Assembly: GCF_005849285.1 (NCBI RefSeq)
Contig: NZ_CP040517.1
Coordinates: forward strand, 378,501 to 442,500
Source of the DNA: Luteithermobacter gelatinilyticus
Lineage (GTDB): Bacteria > Pseudomonadota > Alphaproteobacteria > Sphingomonadales > Emcibacteraceae
DNA: 64,000 nucleotides
Direction of reading: 5' to 3'
This document shows, piece by piece, positions 26,007-35,492 of this stretch (within the stretch, counting starts at the first letter, position 1; each line of letters opens with the position of its first letter). Below the pieces are notes generated by a model. That model was not told where the DNA came from. It saw only the letters and a program-made list of their open reading frames with translations, and did no database searches. A program made the position numbers and the translations under genes.

Positions 26007-26614
26007 GGAGGCTAGAGGCCCGCAGCGATGATATATTTATCTGAATAAATATGGCAAAAAAGACATGGGGTTTGCCCGCGCTCCAGAAGGACGCTGGCTG
26101 GTTTTCGGTTTTATTCGGCGTTTTTGGGGCGGCGACTGAGCTGTAGATACTGGATTAGCTATTTGATTCGCAAGGGTTTTATAAAAATATCAATTCTTCT
26201 CTGTAGAAAGAAATTTTATTGCGTTTAGCAATCTGGCCGCGAAAACAGAGACAAAAAAGCATCACTGTTGCTAAAAAAGCACACTTTTCTGGATTATCGA
26301 ATTTTTTTACAAAAAAATAATATCAATCAGAATTTTGTTCTGTTTGTTGATTTTTTATGTTCAGAAAATGTCATTTTTTCTTATGCTGTATTCGAAAAAC
26401 GGTTTCTTTCTGGCGGGGTGGGGGATCGTGGCGCAGGTTAAAAAAATTGACGGTGATTCAGACTAATGATAGCGTCTCGGCGTTACCTTAATGTTTCACT
26501 GTGTGGCCTGTCATCATATTTTGGGGAATGGCAGGAGAGGCATTAAAGGCAACGCACACCATAAAATTAATAACGAATGGTGGAACGATGATCCAAAACG
26601 AAAGAGGAGGAAAG

Positions 26615-26646
26615 TCACTATTTTTCTGAAATCACTATTTTTCTGA
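26615..26646. repeat. Direct repeat, TCACTATTTTTCTGA x2
   Basis: Two perfect 15-bp copies (26615-26629, 26632-26646; 17-bp period), about 105 bp before the receptor start codon. Could be a duplication scar or a pair of regulator sites. Confidence 0.88.
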
Positions 26647-26750
26647 TGTCTTGGAAGAGGGTCTTTGTGTGGAAGGCCGTCTTGTGGTGTGCATAAGGAT
26701 GTTCAGGAAAATAGCCACCAGTTGTTATCAACTTCTACGGAGGAATGAAC

Positions 26751-29660
26751 ATGAAGAGCGATCTTACATCGCGTCTGAAGTATGGCGTGTCTGCTGTTGC
26801 AGTCGCAGCTACTTTTACCCTTGCCGCTCAGGCAGCCCAAGCCCAAGAAACGGCCATGGCCGAAGAAGAAATGATGCTGGAAGAGGTGGTCGTCACCGGT
26901 TCCCGTATTAAGCGTAAGGATGTGGAAAGTGTTAGTCCGTTAACTATCACCGGTTCTGAGGAGATTAAATTCAGCGGTTATACCCGTATGGAAGACATGC
27001 TGAATACCCTCCCCCAGCTGGAAACTGCGCAAACTGCATTCATTGCCAATGGTGCTACGGGGACGGCGCAGCTGGACCTTCGTGGTTTGAGCCCTATCCG
27101 TACCCTGGTTCTGGTTAACGGTCGTCGCCTGCAACCTGGCGGTGTATTCACTAACGCTCCTGACATTAACCAGATTCCGGCTGGCCTTGTTGAGCGTGTC
27201 GAAGTGGTCACTGGTGGGGCCTCATCTGCCTACGGGGCAGATGCTGTTGCTGGTGTTGTTAACTTCGTGATGGATAAAAACTTTGAAGGTGTTGAAATTT
27301 CTGCCGGTATTGCAGCATATCAACACAATAACGACAATGATTACTTGCCGCCACTGATGGATGAGCGTGGTTTTGAGTATCCCAGCGGCAGCACCTGGGG
27401 TGGTGAACAGTATAACATCGACATGATTGCTGGTGGCTCCTTCGCTGATGATCGTGGTCATGTTACTGTGTATGCTAACTGGCGCAAAGTCGAAGAACTG
27501 CGTCAGGGAGAAAGGGATTATTCCTCCTGCGCCCTGAATAGTGCTGGTACCTCCTGTGGTGGATCATTTAACGCTATTGTGCCGAACTTCGATATTTATC
27601 CTATTGATCCGGACACTGGAGAGACTATCTATACAGGGACCTTTAATGGTGTTGATGCGAACAAATTTGTCACTCTAACGCCTGATGGAGGTTTTACCAG
27701 TGCTCTGGGTAATCTTTACAACTACGCCCCCATCAACCATTTCCAGCGCCCGGATGAGCGTTGGTCTGGCGGCGCCTTCCTGAATTATGAAGTGAATGAG
27801 TACTTCAAACCTTATATGGAAATCAGCTTCACGCGTGACAGAACCGTGGCGCAGATTGCAGAAAGTGGTACTTTCTTTGCTGAAGAGTATCATCTGAGTT
27901 GCTCAACACCGTTGCTCAGTGCTGAACAACAAGCCGCAATTTGCGGTGATTACGGGCTGGGGCCGGATGATGAATTTGCCGTCTATATCGGTAAACGTAA
28001 CGTTGAAGGTGGTCCTCGTCAGTCCCTTCTGGAGCATAATGCTTTCCGTATTGTAACCGGGAGTGAAGGGGATATTTCCGAAACCTGGAGCTACGATGTT
28101 TCCTTCCAGTATGGCTCAACCAGCAGTTCACAGGGCTACGTGAATGACTTCTTCGCCGACAACATCAGGAATGCCATTGATGTCACCGTTGATGGTGAAG
28201 GTAACCTTGTGTGTGTTTCCGGTGGGGATTGTGTTCCCTATGAGGTCTTTACCTATCAGGGCGTAACTCCTGAGCAGGCCGCCGGTTTGACAGGTGTTGG
28301 TATTCTTCAAGGGATTACCAAGGAATATATCGTCAATGGTTATGTTACCGGCGATCTTCCACTGACCATTCCGAGCGCGAGCAATCCGATCCAGGTTGTA
28401 TTTGGGGCTGAGTACCGTAAGGAAGTCTTTGAGCGTCTGAGCGACCAAGTCATGGAGGAAGGCCTGCTGTTGGGGCAGGGCGGTCCGACCGTGTCCGTGG
28501 CGGGTTCCTATGACGTCAAGGAAATCTTTGGTGAGGCCATAGTTCCGCTTGTCCAGGATACGGATTTTGCTCAGGACCTTTCTTTGGAGCTTGGGTTGCG
28601 GTTTTCTGACTATAGTTCTGTAGGGAGTACCGAAACTTATAAAGTTGGGTTGAACTGGCAGCCAGTAGATATGGTGAAGTTCCGTGCCAGCTATAACCGT
28701 GCGGTGCGTGCACCGAACGTTACGGAACTGTTTATTCCGCAAAGCATTGGTCTGTGGCAGGGTGAAGATCCTTGCGCCGGTTCGACGCCGGAACTTACTC
28801 AGGCTCAATGTGCCAATACGGGTTTGACGGCGGCACAATATGGCAATATTTCAGCCAGCCCCGCCAGCCAGTATAATGGCCTCTTTGGCGGTAACCCGGA
28901 TCTGGATCCGGAAACGGCCGATACCTGGACGCTGGGCTTGGTAGCTAACCCGGTTGAAGGTTTGCGCCTGAGCGTTGATTACTGGGATATTAAGGTGGAA
29001 GACATCATTGACACCATCTCCGAAGAATTGGCCATTACCCAGTGTGGCCTGACAGGTGAGGCAGTTTTCTGTGACCTGATCAACCGTGCGCCTAACGGCA
29101 GCCTGTGGCTGGGTCAGGAGGGCTTTGTTACCGCAACCAACATCAACCTTGGTAGCCGTCACTGGCAGGGAATCGACTTCACAGCCGACTATGTTATGGA
29201 TGCTTGGGACGGTGGAACTTTCCGTGCAGATTTTACCGGGTCTTTATTGCTGAAGAAATTCACAGAAGAGATTCCTGGTCTCGAATCCTCTCAGTATGAC
29301 TGTAAGGGGGTCATCTCAACGGACTGTTTCGCGTCTCCGAAATGGCGTCACACTCTGCGTCTGACTTATGCGTCTGACAGCTTCTGGACGGCTTCTGTCA
29401 AATGGCGTTTCTTCGGTAGTGTGAATAACCCGGATGTAGATGAAGGTCTGAATGCTGGAATCGGGTCTCAGAGCTATTTTGATCTGACCGGTAACTTTGA
29501 CATCAATGAAACTCTGGGTCTAACAGTAGGGGTGAATAACGTCTTTGACAAAGAACCTCCGATGGTTGGCGGTAGTCTTTCTACAAATGCCAACACTATT
29601 GCTGGTTTCTATGATACGTTGGGACGTTATTTCCACGCCACGGTAACGGCTAAATTCTAA
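26751..29660 (+). CDS. TonB-dependent receptor (large, VVVTGSRIKR class)
   Basis: A 969-residue outer-membrane receptor. Signal peptide VSAVAVAATFTLAAQAAQAQ, TonB box LEEVVVTGSRIKRKDVESVS, plug with DLRGLSPIRTLVLVNGRRLQ and VEVVTGGASSAYGADAVAGV, and a barrel ending RYFHATVTAKF. This VTGSRIKR class is common among alphaproteobacterial receptors for oligosaccharides or peptides, but the substrate is not readable. ATG 26751 is spaced 7 nt from GGAGG; ATG 26745 is too close. Codons are biased to GGT, CGT, GCT and GTT compared with neighbours, which suggests high expression. A strong terminator follows. Confidence 0.94.
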   Translation: MKSDLTSRLKYGVSAVAVAATFTLAAQAAQAQETAMAEEEMMLEEVVVTGSRIKRKDVESVSPLTITGSEEIKFSGYTRMEDMLNTLPQLETAQTAFIANGATGTAQLDLRGLSPIRTLVLVNGRRLQPGGVFTNAPDINQIPAGLVERVEVVTGGASSAYGADAVAGVVNFVMDKNFEGVEISAGIAAYQHNNDNDYLPPLMDERGFEYPSGSTWGGEQYNIDMIAGGSFADDRGHVTVYANWRKVEELRQGERDYSSCALNSAGTSCGGSFNAIVPNFDIYPIDPDTGETIYTGTFNGVDANKFVTLTPDGGFTSALGNLYNYAPINHFQRPDERWSGGAFLNYEVNEYFKPYMEISFTRDRTVAQIAESGTFFAEEYHLSCSTPLLSAEQQAAICGDYGLGPDDEFAVYIGKRNVEGGPRQSLLEHNAFRIVTGSEGDISETWSYDVSFQYGSTSSSQGYVNDFFADNIRNAIDVTVDGEGNLVCVSGGDCVPYEVFTYQGVTPEQAAGLTGVGILQGITKEYIVNGYVTGDLPLTIPSASNPIQVVFGAEYRKEVFERLSDQVMEEGLLLGQGGPTVSVAGSYDVKEIFGEAIVPLVQDTDFAQDLSLELGLRFSDYSSVGSTETYKVGLNWQPVDMVKFRASYNRAVRAPNVTELFIPQSIGLWQGEDPCAGSTPELTQAQCANTGLTAAQYGNISASPASQYNGLFGGNPDLDPETADTWTLGLVANPVEGLRLSVDYWDIKVEDIIDTISEELAITQCGLTGEAVFCDLINRAPNGSLWLGQEGFVTATNINLGSRHWQGIDFTADYVMDAWDGGTFRADFTGSLLLKKFTEEIPGLESSQYDCKGVISTDCFASPKWRHTLRLTYASDSFWTASVKWRFFGSVNNPDVDEGLNAGIGSQSYFDLTGNFDINETLGLTVGVNNVFDKEPPMVGGSLSTNANTIAGFYDTLGRYFHATVTAKF

Positions 29661-29692
29661 ACCGACGCGTTTAGAAGAAAGATCCAAATACG

Positions 29693-29723
29693 AAGCGGCG
29701 GGATCTCCCCGCCGCTTTTTTTT
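29693..29723 (+). terminator. Rho-independent terminator of the TonB receptor
   Basis: AAGCGGCGGG pairs with CCCGCCGCTT, loop ATCTC, followed by a run of T. About 30 bp after the stop. Confidence 0.93.
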
Positions 29724-29742
29724 ATGCCTTGCCCCGAAAACG

Positions 29743-29779
29743 AAAAAGCCCGGCCGGGCGGGGCCTGGGCCGGGCTTTT
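29743..29779. terminator. Bidirectional terminator between receptor and putA
   Basis: AAAAGCCCGGCC pairs with GGCCGGGCTTTT around a 12-nt loop; T tracts exist on both strands. It mainly serves putA, which ends 20 bp to the right. Confidence 0.88.
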
Positions 29780-29799
29780 GCATTGCGGGTCCAGAAAAT

Positions 29800-32700
29800 C
29801 TATTCCTCCTGTGCGTCCGGCTTTTCCTCCAGGCTGAACAGTTCCGTATTGCCGCCGGTGGCGACCGTGTTGATGGTTACGGTTTTTTCGGTGGCAAAGC
29901 GGAACAGATAATGCGGGCCGCCGGCCTTGGGCCCGGTCCCGGACAGCCCCTGGCCGCCGAACGGCTGCACGCCGACCACAGCGCCAACGATGTTGCGGTT
30001 CACATAGACATTGCCCACATCCAGCCGTTCGGCCAGTTCCCGTGCGCGGCGTTCGATCCGGCTGTGAATGCCAAAGGTGAGGCCGTAGCCGGTTCCGCGC
30101 ACCTCCTCCAGAATGCGGTCCAGATCACCGGCCCGGTACCGGATCACATGCAGGATGGGCCCGAACACTTCCCGCTCAAGCCGGGTGATGCTGTCAATCT
30201 CATAAATCCTCGGGGCGAAGAAAGTGCCTTTGGCGCAGGCCTGAGGAACCTCCAGCGCCGTGACCAGCCGGGCGTCTTGGTCCATACGGGCCGCATGGCT
30301 TTCCAGCATGGCGCGGGCGTCCTCATCAATGACCGGCCCCACATCGGTGCTGAGCCTGAGCGGGTCACCAAGCCGCAGACATTGTGTCGCCCCCTTCAGC
30401 ATTTCCAGAATGGGCTCGGCCACATCTTCCTGAAGATACAGCACCCGGAGCGCGGAACAGCGTTGCCCGGCGGACTGAAACGCCGACGCCAGCACATCAT
30501 CCACCACCTGTTCCGGCAGGGCCGTGGAATCCACGATCATCACATTCTGCCCGCCGGTTTCCGCAATCAGCGGAACGATCGGACCTTCCCGTTGCGCCAG
30601 CGACAGATTGATGGCCCGCGCTGTTTCCGTGGAGCCGGTGAACGCCACCCCGGCGATGCGCCGGTCCGCGACCAGCGGTGCGCCCACCCGGGCCCCGTCG
30701 CCCGGCATCAAATGCAGAACCTCCGCCGGCACCCCTGCTTTATGCAGCAATTTTACGGCTTCGGCCGCGATTAGCGGCGTCTGTTCTGCCGGTTTGGCGA
30801 TGACCGCATTGCCCGCCGCCAGCGCCGCCGCAACCTGACCGGTGAAAATGGCCAGCGGGAAGTTCCACGGGCTGATACAGACAAAAACCCCCCGGCCCTG
30901 CAGCTTAAGGTCGTTGTCCTCGCCGGTCGGGCCCGGCAGCGGTTTTTCAGTGGCAAAATGAAGACGAGCCTGCTGGGCGTAATAGCGACAGAAGTCCGCC
31001 GCCTCACGCACCTCGGACAATCCGTCAACCAGTGTCCGTCCCGCCTCACGGGAAATCAGACTCATCAGCCGGGCCGTATTCTCCTGTAACAAATCGGCGG
31101 CTTTCTCAAGAATTTCCGCGCGGGCATCGCCGCCCAAGCGGTTCCAGTCTTTCTGGGCCCGTACCGCCGCGCCCAGCGCCCGGTCCATGTCTTCCTGTTC
31201 CGGAATGCCGACGGTACCCACCACTTCGTCACGATTGGCCGGGTTGCACACATTTTCTGTCGGTCGTTCGACCAGTTGACCACACACGATAGGGCCGCTG
31301 CGCCAGTCTTCCCGGGCCGCCTCCTGCATCTCTTGCTCCAGGGTGTCCACCGTCAACGGATCAGCGAGATCAAGCCCCGGCGAGAATACCCGTTTAAGCG
31401 GCTCCCGTCCGGAATGGCTGAGGATATCCCGTGGTAGCGGAATATTGGGATGGCGCCGGGGAGTGGCCTGTTCCACCTGGGAAATGACATCCTGCATCAG
31501 TTCCTCCACCGGCACAGTCTTGTTCATAAAGCGATTGACAAAGGAACTGTTGGCGCCGTTTTCCAAAAGCCGCCGCACCAGATAAGGCAGCAGGTCCCGG
31601 TGCGCCCCCACCGGCGCATAAACCCTCAGGGAAACGGGATTGTCCAAGGTGCTGAACAACTGTTCATACATCAGATGTCCCATACCGTGCAGGCGCTGGA
31701 ATTCAAAATCCCGGTCTTCGCCCGCCAGTTCCAAAACCATGGCGATGGTATAGGCGTTATGGGTCGCAAACTGCGGATAGATCACGTCGCGTGCGGCCAT
31801 CAGCCGTTCGGCGCATACCTGATAGGACAGGTCCGTTGTCGGCTTGCGGGTATAGACCGGATAATCCGGCAGCCCCATCTGCTGTGCATGTTTGATTTCG
31901 CTGTCCCAATAAGCGCCCTTGACCAGCCGCACCATGAATTTGCGATCCGTTTCCCGGGCCAGTCGCACCAGCCAGTCCAAAACATAAGGCGCACGTTTCT
32001 GATAGGCCTGAACCACCAGGCCCAGCCCGTCCCAGTCGGCGAGTGTTTCATCCCGAGCCAACGCTTCAAAAATATCGAGGGAAATGTCCAGCCGGTCGGC
32101 TTCTTCCGCATCAATGGTAAAACCGAGCCCGCCGGCCTTGGCTGCTGCTGCCAGTTCCTTGATGCGCGGCAGCATTTCACGCATCACCAGGTCACGCTGG
32201 GCATATTCATAACGTGGATGCAGGGCGGAAAACTTGACGGAAATGCCGTCCGCCTCGCGCACATTGTTCTTTTTATTGGCGGTGGAGATTTTATTGATTG
32301 CCGACATATACGCCTGGAAATACCGGTCGGCATCGGCCATGGTACGGGCCCCTTCCCCCAGCATGTCAAAGGAAAACCGCGTCCCCGGATGGTTCAGCTT
32401 CAGACCGCGCTGGGTCGCTTCTTCAATGGTGCGGCCCAGAACATACTGGCTGCCCATGATTTTCATGGCCTGCATTACCGCGGAGCGGATCACCGGTTCA
32501 CTGGCGCCGGAGACGATTTTCTTGATCCAGCTGCGCGGATTCTTTTCGGCATCTTCGCCCAGTTCCACAACCCGCCCGGTCAGCATCAAGCCCCAGGTCG
32601 AGGCATTGACCAGTGGTGATTCCGAATGCCCCAGGTGTTCGTCCCATTTGCCGGAACGCACCTTTTCTGCTATCAGGTCATCGGCCGTTTCCCCGTCCGG

Positions 32701-32997
32701 CACCCTAAGCAGGGCTTCAGCCAGACACATCAGGGCCACGCCTTCCTTGTTGGACAGGCCGAACTCCTGAAGAAAATAATCCATGGTGCCCTGTTTGTCG
32801 CTTTTGGACCGAGACAGGGTCACCAGATTACGGGCGCGCTCGACAATGCGTTCGCGCGCGGCATGGGTCAGGCCCGAAGCCCGGATCAGATTGCGGATAC
32901 AGCTTTCCTCATCCGCATGGGTGGCCTGGCGTATGGCGCGGCGGAGATCCGCGAGGCTCTGTGAATGCACCATGGAAATCAGGGACAGGTCATACAT
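29800..32997 (-). CDS. putA: Bifunctional proline dehydrogenase / glutamate-semialdehyde dehydrogenase
   Basis: A 1065-residue enzyme that oxidises proline to glutamate with FAD then NAD+. The N-terminal helical arm (about 1-150) is followed by the PRODH barrel (FTIDAEEADRLDISLDIFEA, VKGAYWDSEIKHAQ, LRVYAPVGAHRDLLPYLVRR, LLENGANSSFVNR) and the aldehyde dehydrogenase half (SPWNFPLAIFTGQVAAALAA, VAFTGSTETARAINL, AETGGQNVMIVDSTAL, FQSAGQRCSALRVLYL with the catalytic Cys). There is no ribbon-helix-helix domain, so it should not repress its own gene; an Lrp-type regulator lies nearby instead. Start ATG 32997, with 32973 as alternative. Confidence 0.97.
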   Translation of the reverse strand: MYDLSLISMVHSQSLADLRRAIRQATHADEESCIRNLIRASGLTHAARERIVERARNLVTLSRSKSDKQGTMDYFLQEFGLSNKEGVALMCLAEALLRVPDGETADDLIAEKVRSGKWDEHLGHSESPLVNASTWGLMLTGRVVELGEDAEKNPRSWIKKIVSGASEPVIRSAVMQAMKIMGSQYVLGRTIEEATQRGLKLNHPGTRFSFDMLGEGARTMADADRYFQAYMSAINKISTANKKNNVREADGISVKFSALHPRYEYAQRDLVMREMLPRIKELAAAAKAGGLGFTIDAEEADRLDISLDIFEALARDETLADWDGLGLVVQAYQKRAPYVLDWLVRLARETDRKFMVRLVKGAYWDSEIKHAQQMGLPDYPVYTRKPTTDLSYQVCAERLMAARDVIYPQFATHNAYTIAMVLELAGEDRDFEFQRLHGMGHLMYEQLFSTLDNPVSLRVYAPVGAHRDLLPYLVRRLLENGANSSFVNRFMNKTVPVEELMQDVISQVEQATPRRHPNIPLPRDILSHSGREPLKRVFSPGLDLADPLTVDTLEQEMQEAAREDWRSGPIVCGQLVERPTENVCNPANRDEVVGTVGIPEQEDMDRALGAAVRAQKDWNRLGGDARAEILEKAADLLQENTARLMSLISREAGRTLVDGLSEVREAADFCRYYAQQARLHFATEKPLPGPTGEDNDLKLQGRGVFVCISPWNFPLAIFTGQVAAALAAGNAVIAKPAEQTPLIAAEAVKLLHKAGVPAEVLHLMPGDGARVGAPLVADRRIAGVAFTGSTETARAINLSLAQREGPIVPLIAETGGQNVMIVDSTALPEQVVDDVLASAFQSAGQRCSALRVLYLQEDVAEPILEMLKGATQCLRLGDPLRLSTDVGPVIDEDARAMLESHAARMDQDARLVTALEVPQACAKGTFFAPRIYEIDSITRLEREVFGPILHVIRYRAGDLDRILEEVRGTGYGLTFGIHSRIERRARELAERLDVGNVYVNRNIVGAVVGVQPFGGQGLSGTGPKAGGPHYLFRFATEKTVTINTVATGGNTELFSLEEKPDAQEE

Positions 32998-33015
32998 GTT
33001 CGATCTCTTCGCTTG

Positions 33016-33122
33016 TTCAGACTAAGTTTCGTCTGAAATATATCAAGGCGTAAGCAGATTATGTTGCTATATTCGCGAAATAAACGATATTCTGACTAAT
33101 ATTTCACAGAAAAATCAGAATA
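33016..33122. promoter_or_regulatory. putA upstream control region
   Basis: Within the 145 bp between sdaA and putA lie three elements: the inverted repeat TTCAGAC/GTCTGAA (33016-33022, 33031-33037), the 14-mer TATGTTGCTATATT (33060-33073) that is repeated before the Lrp-type gene at 35423, and the inverted repeat TATTCTGA/TCAGAATA (33088-33095, 33115-33122). These are candidate Lrp-family binding sites for proline-responsive activation. Confidence 0.6.
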
Positions 33123-33142
33123 AAAAACTAAATGAAGAGGTG

Positions 33143-34522
33143 TCAGCACAGTGGCACGCTGACGGCCAGACCGCCTTTAGAGGTTTCCTTGTATTTATCC
33201 TGCATATCCCGGCCGGTCTGATTCATGGTTTCAATCACTTTGTCCAGCGAGACCATATGTTTGCCGTCGCCGCGCAGGGCAAGGCGGGCGGCATCAATGG
33301 CCTTAACCGCGCCCATGGCATTGCGTTCGATACACGGGACCTGCACCAGTCCGCCGATGGGATCGCAGGTCAGGCCCAGATTATGTTCCATGCCGATCTC
33401 AGCGGCATTTTCCACCTGTTCGTTGCTGCCGCCCATGGCCGCCGCCAGCCCCCCTGCCGCCATGGAACAGGCCACGCCTACTTCCCCTTGGCAGCCCACT
33501 TCCGCCCCGGAGATGGAGGCGTTTTTCTTATACAGTGACCCGATGGCCGCCGCAGTCAGGAGGAAGGTGTGAATGCCGTCTTCGCCGTGCCGATTGTAAA
33601 ACCGGTCATAATATCTCAGTACCGCGGGAATGATTCCGGCCGCGCCATTGGTGGGGGCGGTAACCACCCGGCCGCCGGCGGCGTTTTCCTCATTCACCGC
33701 CAGCGCCCACAGGTTGATCCAGTCCAGTATAATGGTGGGATCGGCAAGCTGTTTTTCCTGACTCTCCCGAAGGCTCTTGCACAAGGCATGGGCCCGGCGG
33801 GTGACGTTCAGGCCACCGGGCAGGGTACCGGTCTGGCTGCACCCGCGGTCGATACAGTTTTCCATGGCCTGATGGATGTCATTCAGCTGGTCCCGCACCA
33901 TCCTTTCAGGTGCCAGAATCTTTTCATTGGCGAACATCAGCTCTGCAATGGTCAAATTGTGCTGCCGGCAAAGGTCCAGTAACTCCGCCGCATTGTCAAA
34001 CGGATAGGGCACTTTTACCTCCGGCTCGGCGGGCTGGTTGCTGCCGATATCCTGTTCCGACTGAACAAAACCGCCGCCTACGGAATAATACACTTCCCGG
34101 GCCAGAAGTTCGCCGTCCTGGTCATAGGCAAAAAATTCCAGACCGTTGCTGTGATAGGGAAGCTGTTCTTCCATGCGGTACTGGAAGGTTGTCTTTTCGT
34201 CGAACTGGATGGGGTGGCGCCCCAGAAGTGCAATTTTTCCCGTTTGCCGGACCGCATTCAGCCGTTCTTCTATGATGTCCGGGTCGATGGTGGCAGGGTT
34301 ATGCCCTTCCAGCCCCAGGATCAGGGCCTTGTCGGTGCCGTGGCCGATGCCGGTCAGGGCCAGAGAGCCGTAAATAGTGACGCCAATCGAAGAGGTTGTT
34401 GACAGGCGATCTGCAGCGTCGAGCGCCTTGAGGAAACGGCGGGCCGCAACCATCGGCCCCACGGTGTGGGAGCTGGACGGACCGATGCCGATTTTGAAAA
34501 GCTCAAAGGCACTAAGATACAT
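33143..34522 (-). CDS. sdaA: L-serine ammonia-lyase (serine dehydratase)
   Basis: A 459-residue iron-sulfur enzyme converting serine to pyruvate and ammonia. The N-terminal beta domain has [20 protein letters not shown]; the alpha domain contains the [4Fe-4S]-binding cysteines within [20 protein letters not shown] and [20 protein letters not shown]. Full single-chain length. GGAG lies 10 nt before the ATG. It is upstream of putA on the same strand but separated by that gene's own control region, so it is probably a separate unit in a shared amino-acid catabolism locus. Confidence 0.95.
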   Translation of the reverse strand: MYLSAFELFKIGIGPSSSHTVGPMVAARRFLKALDAADRLSTTSSIGVTIYGSLALTGIGHGTDKALILGLEGHNPATIDPDIIEERLNAVRQTGKIALLGRHPIQFDEKTTFQYRMEEQLPYHSNGLEFFAYDQDGELLAREVYYSVGGGFVQSEQDIGSNQPAEPEVKVPYPFDNAAELLDLCRQHNLTIAELMFANEKILAPERMVRDQLNDIHQAMENCIDRGCSQTGTLPGGLNVTRRAHALCKSLRESQEKQLADPTIILDWINLWALAVNEENAAGGRVVTAPTNGAAGIIPAVLRYYDRFYNRHGEDGIHTFLLTAAAIGSLYKKNASISGAEVGCQGEVGVACSMAAGGLAAAMGGSNEQVENAAEIGMEHNLGLTCDPIGGLVQVPCIERNAMGAVKAIDAARLALRGDGKHMVSLDKVIETMNQTGRDMQDKYKETSKGGLAVSVPLC

Positions 34523-34630
34523 TGTTCACTCCGCATGAAAAAATGCGGGATGTCATATGACCTTCAGGAGGACTGTGCAGTCTGTACTGCGCCGGCCGGT
34601 TTGAAACGTGACGTTTATAAACGCGGCGTC

Positions 34631-34801
34631 TTAAACGTGGCTGGCCTTGCCGTTCAGACTTTTTTCAATCGCCCTGATATGGTCCAGAACACGAAACCAT
34701 TTATTCGCCTGGCAAATCTGAATCGCTTGAGACCGTCCCATGCGACGAACCAGCTGGCGCGCCAGGGTTTCAATGGTTTCCTCACCCATAGTCTTACTCA
34801 T
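34631..34801 (-). CDS. Small conserved-looking protein (56 aa)
   Basis: A 56-residue soluble product (MSKTMGEETIETLARQLVRR, then MGRSQAIQICQANKWFRVLD). The GRSQAIQICQANKWFRVLD helix resembles a short motif I have seen in small alphaproteobacterial proteins of unknown role, but I cannot name a family. It lies 108 bp upstream of sdaA on the same strand. The start is uncertain: the frame is open to 34846, and no clear ribosome binding site precedes either ATG. Confidence 0.5.
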   Translation of the reverse strand: MSKTMGEETIETLARQLVRRMGRSQAIQICQANKWFRVLDHIRAIEKSLNGKASHV

Positions 34802-35055
34802 TTTTTTAGCTGCTTTATTATGCCGCACTGTATTTCGGGGCCGCAACCCCGATAAATTTCAGACTACACCAGCCTATTTTTTATGCAACACAAATTCATC
34901 GCGCAGTCACAAAAAAACAATTTATTGCAATACCTTGCCCGGTTTTCGATGAAAATTTTTCCAGAACCGCCTTTTTTAGTCAGAGATTCGGGCCATGGGA
35001 GGGCCTTGACCACGACCTTTTCTGCGCCATGGCTTCAGCCAAAAAAGGGGGATGG

Positions 35056-35225
35056 AAAAAAGGGGCTCTTCGTTTTGGAAGAGCCCCTGAGTATCGGCAT
35101 TTAGGAGAAACAAGAGAACCCGCATGCTTTCAGATCATCCCGGTCATATATTGACCTGCATAAAGGTAAGAGTGCCACCTGTTGGGGACAATATATAATC
35201 TGTCCCCCGAACCTTCATGATAAGG
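35056..35225 (-). ncRNA. Candidate small RNA with CUCCU motif and intrinsic terminator
   Basis: The 3' end is a perfect 10-bp stem GGGGCTCTTC/GAAGAGCCCC with TTTTTT on the minus strand. Upstream in the same sense are a GGGGACA/TGTCCCC hairpin (about 35189-35212) and a single-stranded-looking TTTCTCCTAAATGCC segment carrying an anti-Shine-Dalgarno CTCCT. No minus-strand gene lies before it. The 5' end is a guess. Confidence 0.5.
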
Positions 35226-35422
35226 ACATGATGGCAAAGCCACCCCCATCATATCCCGACTGCAAGCATGCGTGGTCCCTGGGTTGGGGCCGCGCCATGC
35301 GGTCTGGCCCCTGCATTCACATCATTCGCCGGAAAGGCTTGAACAGTCCGGAGAATGACTTTAAAATCACCAAAAGCTCGAAAGCCTTGATTCGTCTACA
35401 GACTATCTTCAAAAAAGCAGAA

Positions 35423-35436
35423 TATGTTGCTATATT
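35423..35436. promoter_or_regulatory. 14-mer shared between Lrp-type gene and putA promoters
   Basis: TATGTTGCTATATT, identical to 33060-33073 upstream of putA, 57 bp before the Lrp-type start codon. Candidate binding site for autoregulation. Confidence 0.6.
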
Positions 35437-35492
35437 AGAATTAAATTTGGAATAATATCTATTTTCAGATCACAAAAACAGTATAAAGAACT

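Larger units (their letters stand above)
25850..26750. other. Long AT-rich intergenic leader before TonB receptor
   Basis: About 900 bp with no convincing gene on either strand. It holds two perfect tandem duplications (25979-26006 and 26615-26646) and long A/T runs at 26150-26400. A strong RBS (CGGAGGA) closes the region. It probably contains promoters for both divergent genes and a long untranslated leader. Confidence 0.6.
34802..35492. other. Intergenic region with orphan terminator and Lrp promoter
   Basis: About 690 bp with no convincing protein gene. It contains a strong minus-strand terminator (35056-35087), a candidate small RNA feeding it, and the promoter of the Lrp-type gene with the 14-mer shared with putA. 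A 75-codon plus-strand frame (35228-35455) has no recognisable motif and overlaps the promoter, so it is not called. Confidence 0.6.

Noticed and set aside
35228-35455. 75-codon plus-strand frame before the Lrp-type gene
   Set aside because: Overlaps the probable promoter and the shared 14-mer, has no motif or conserved composition.
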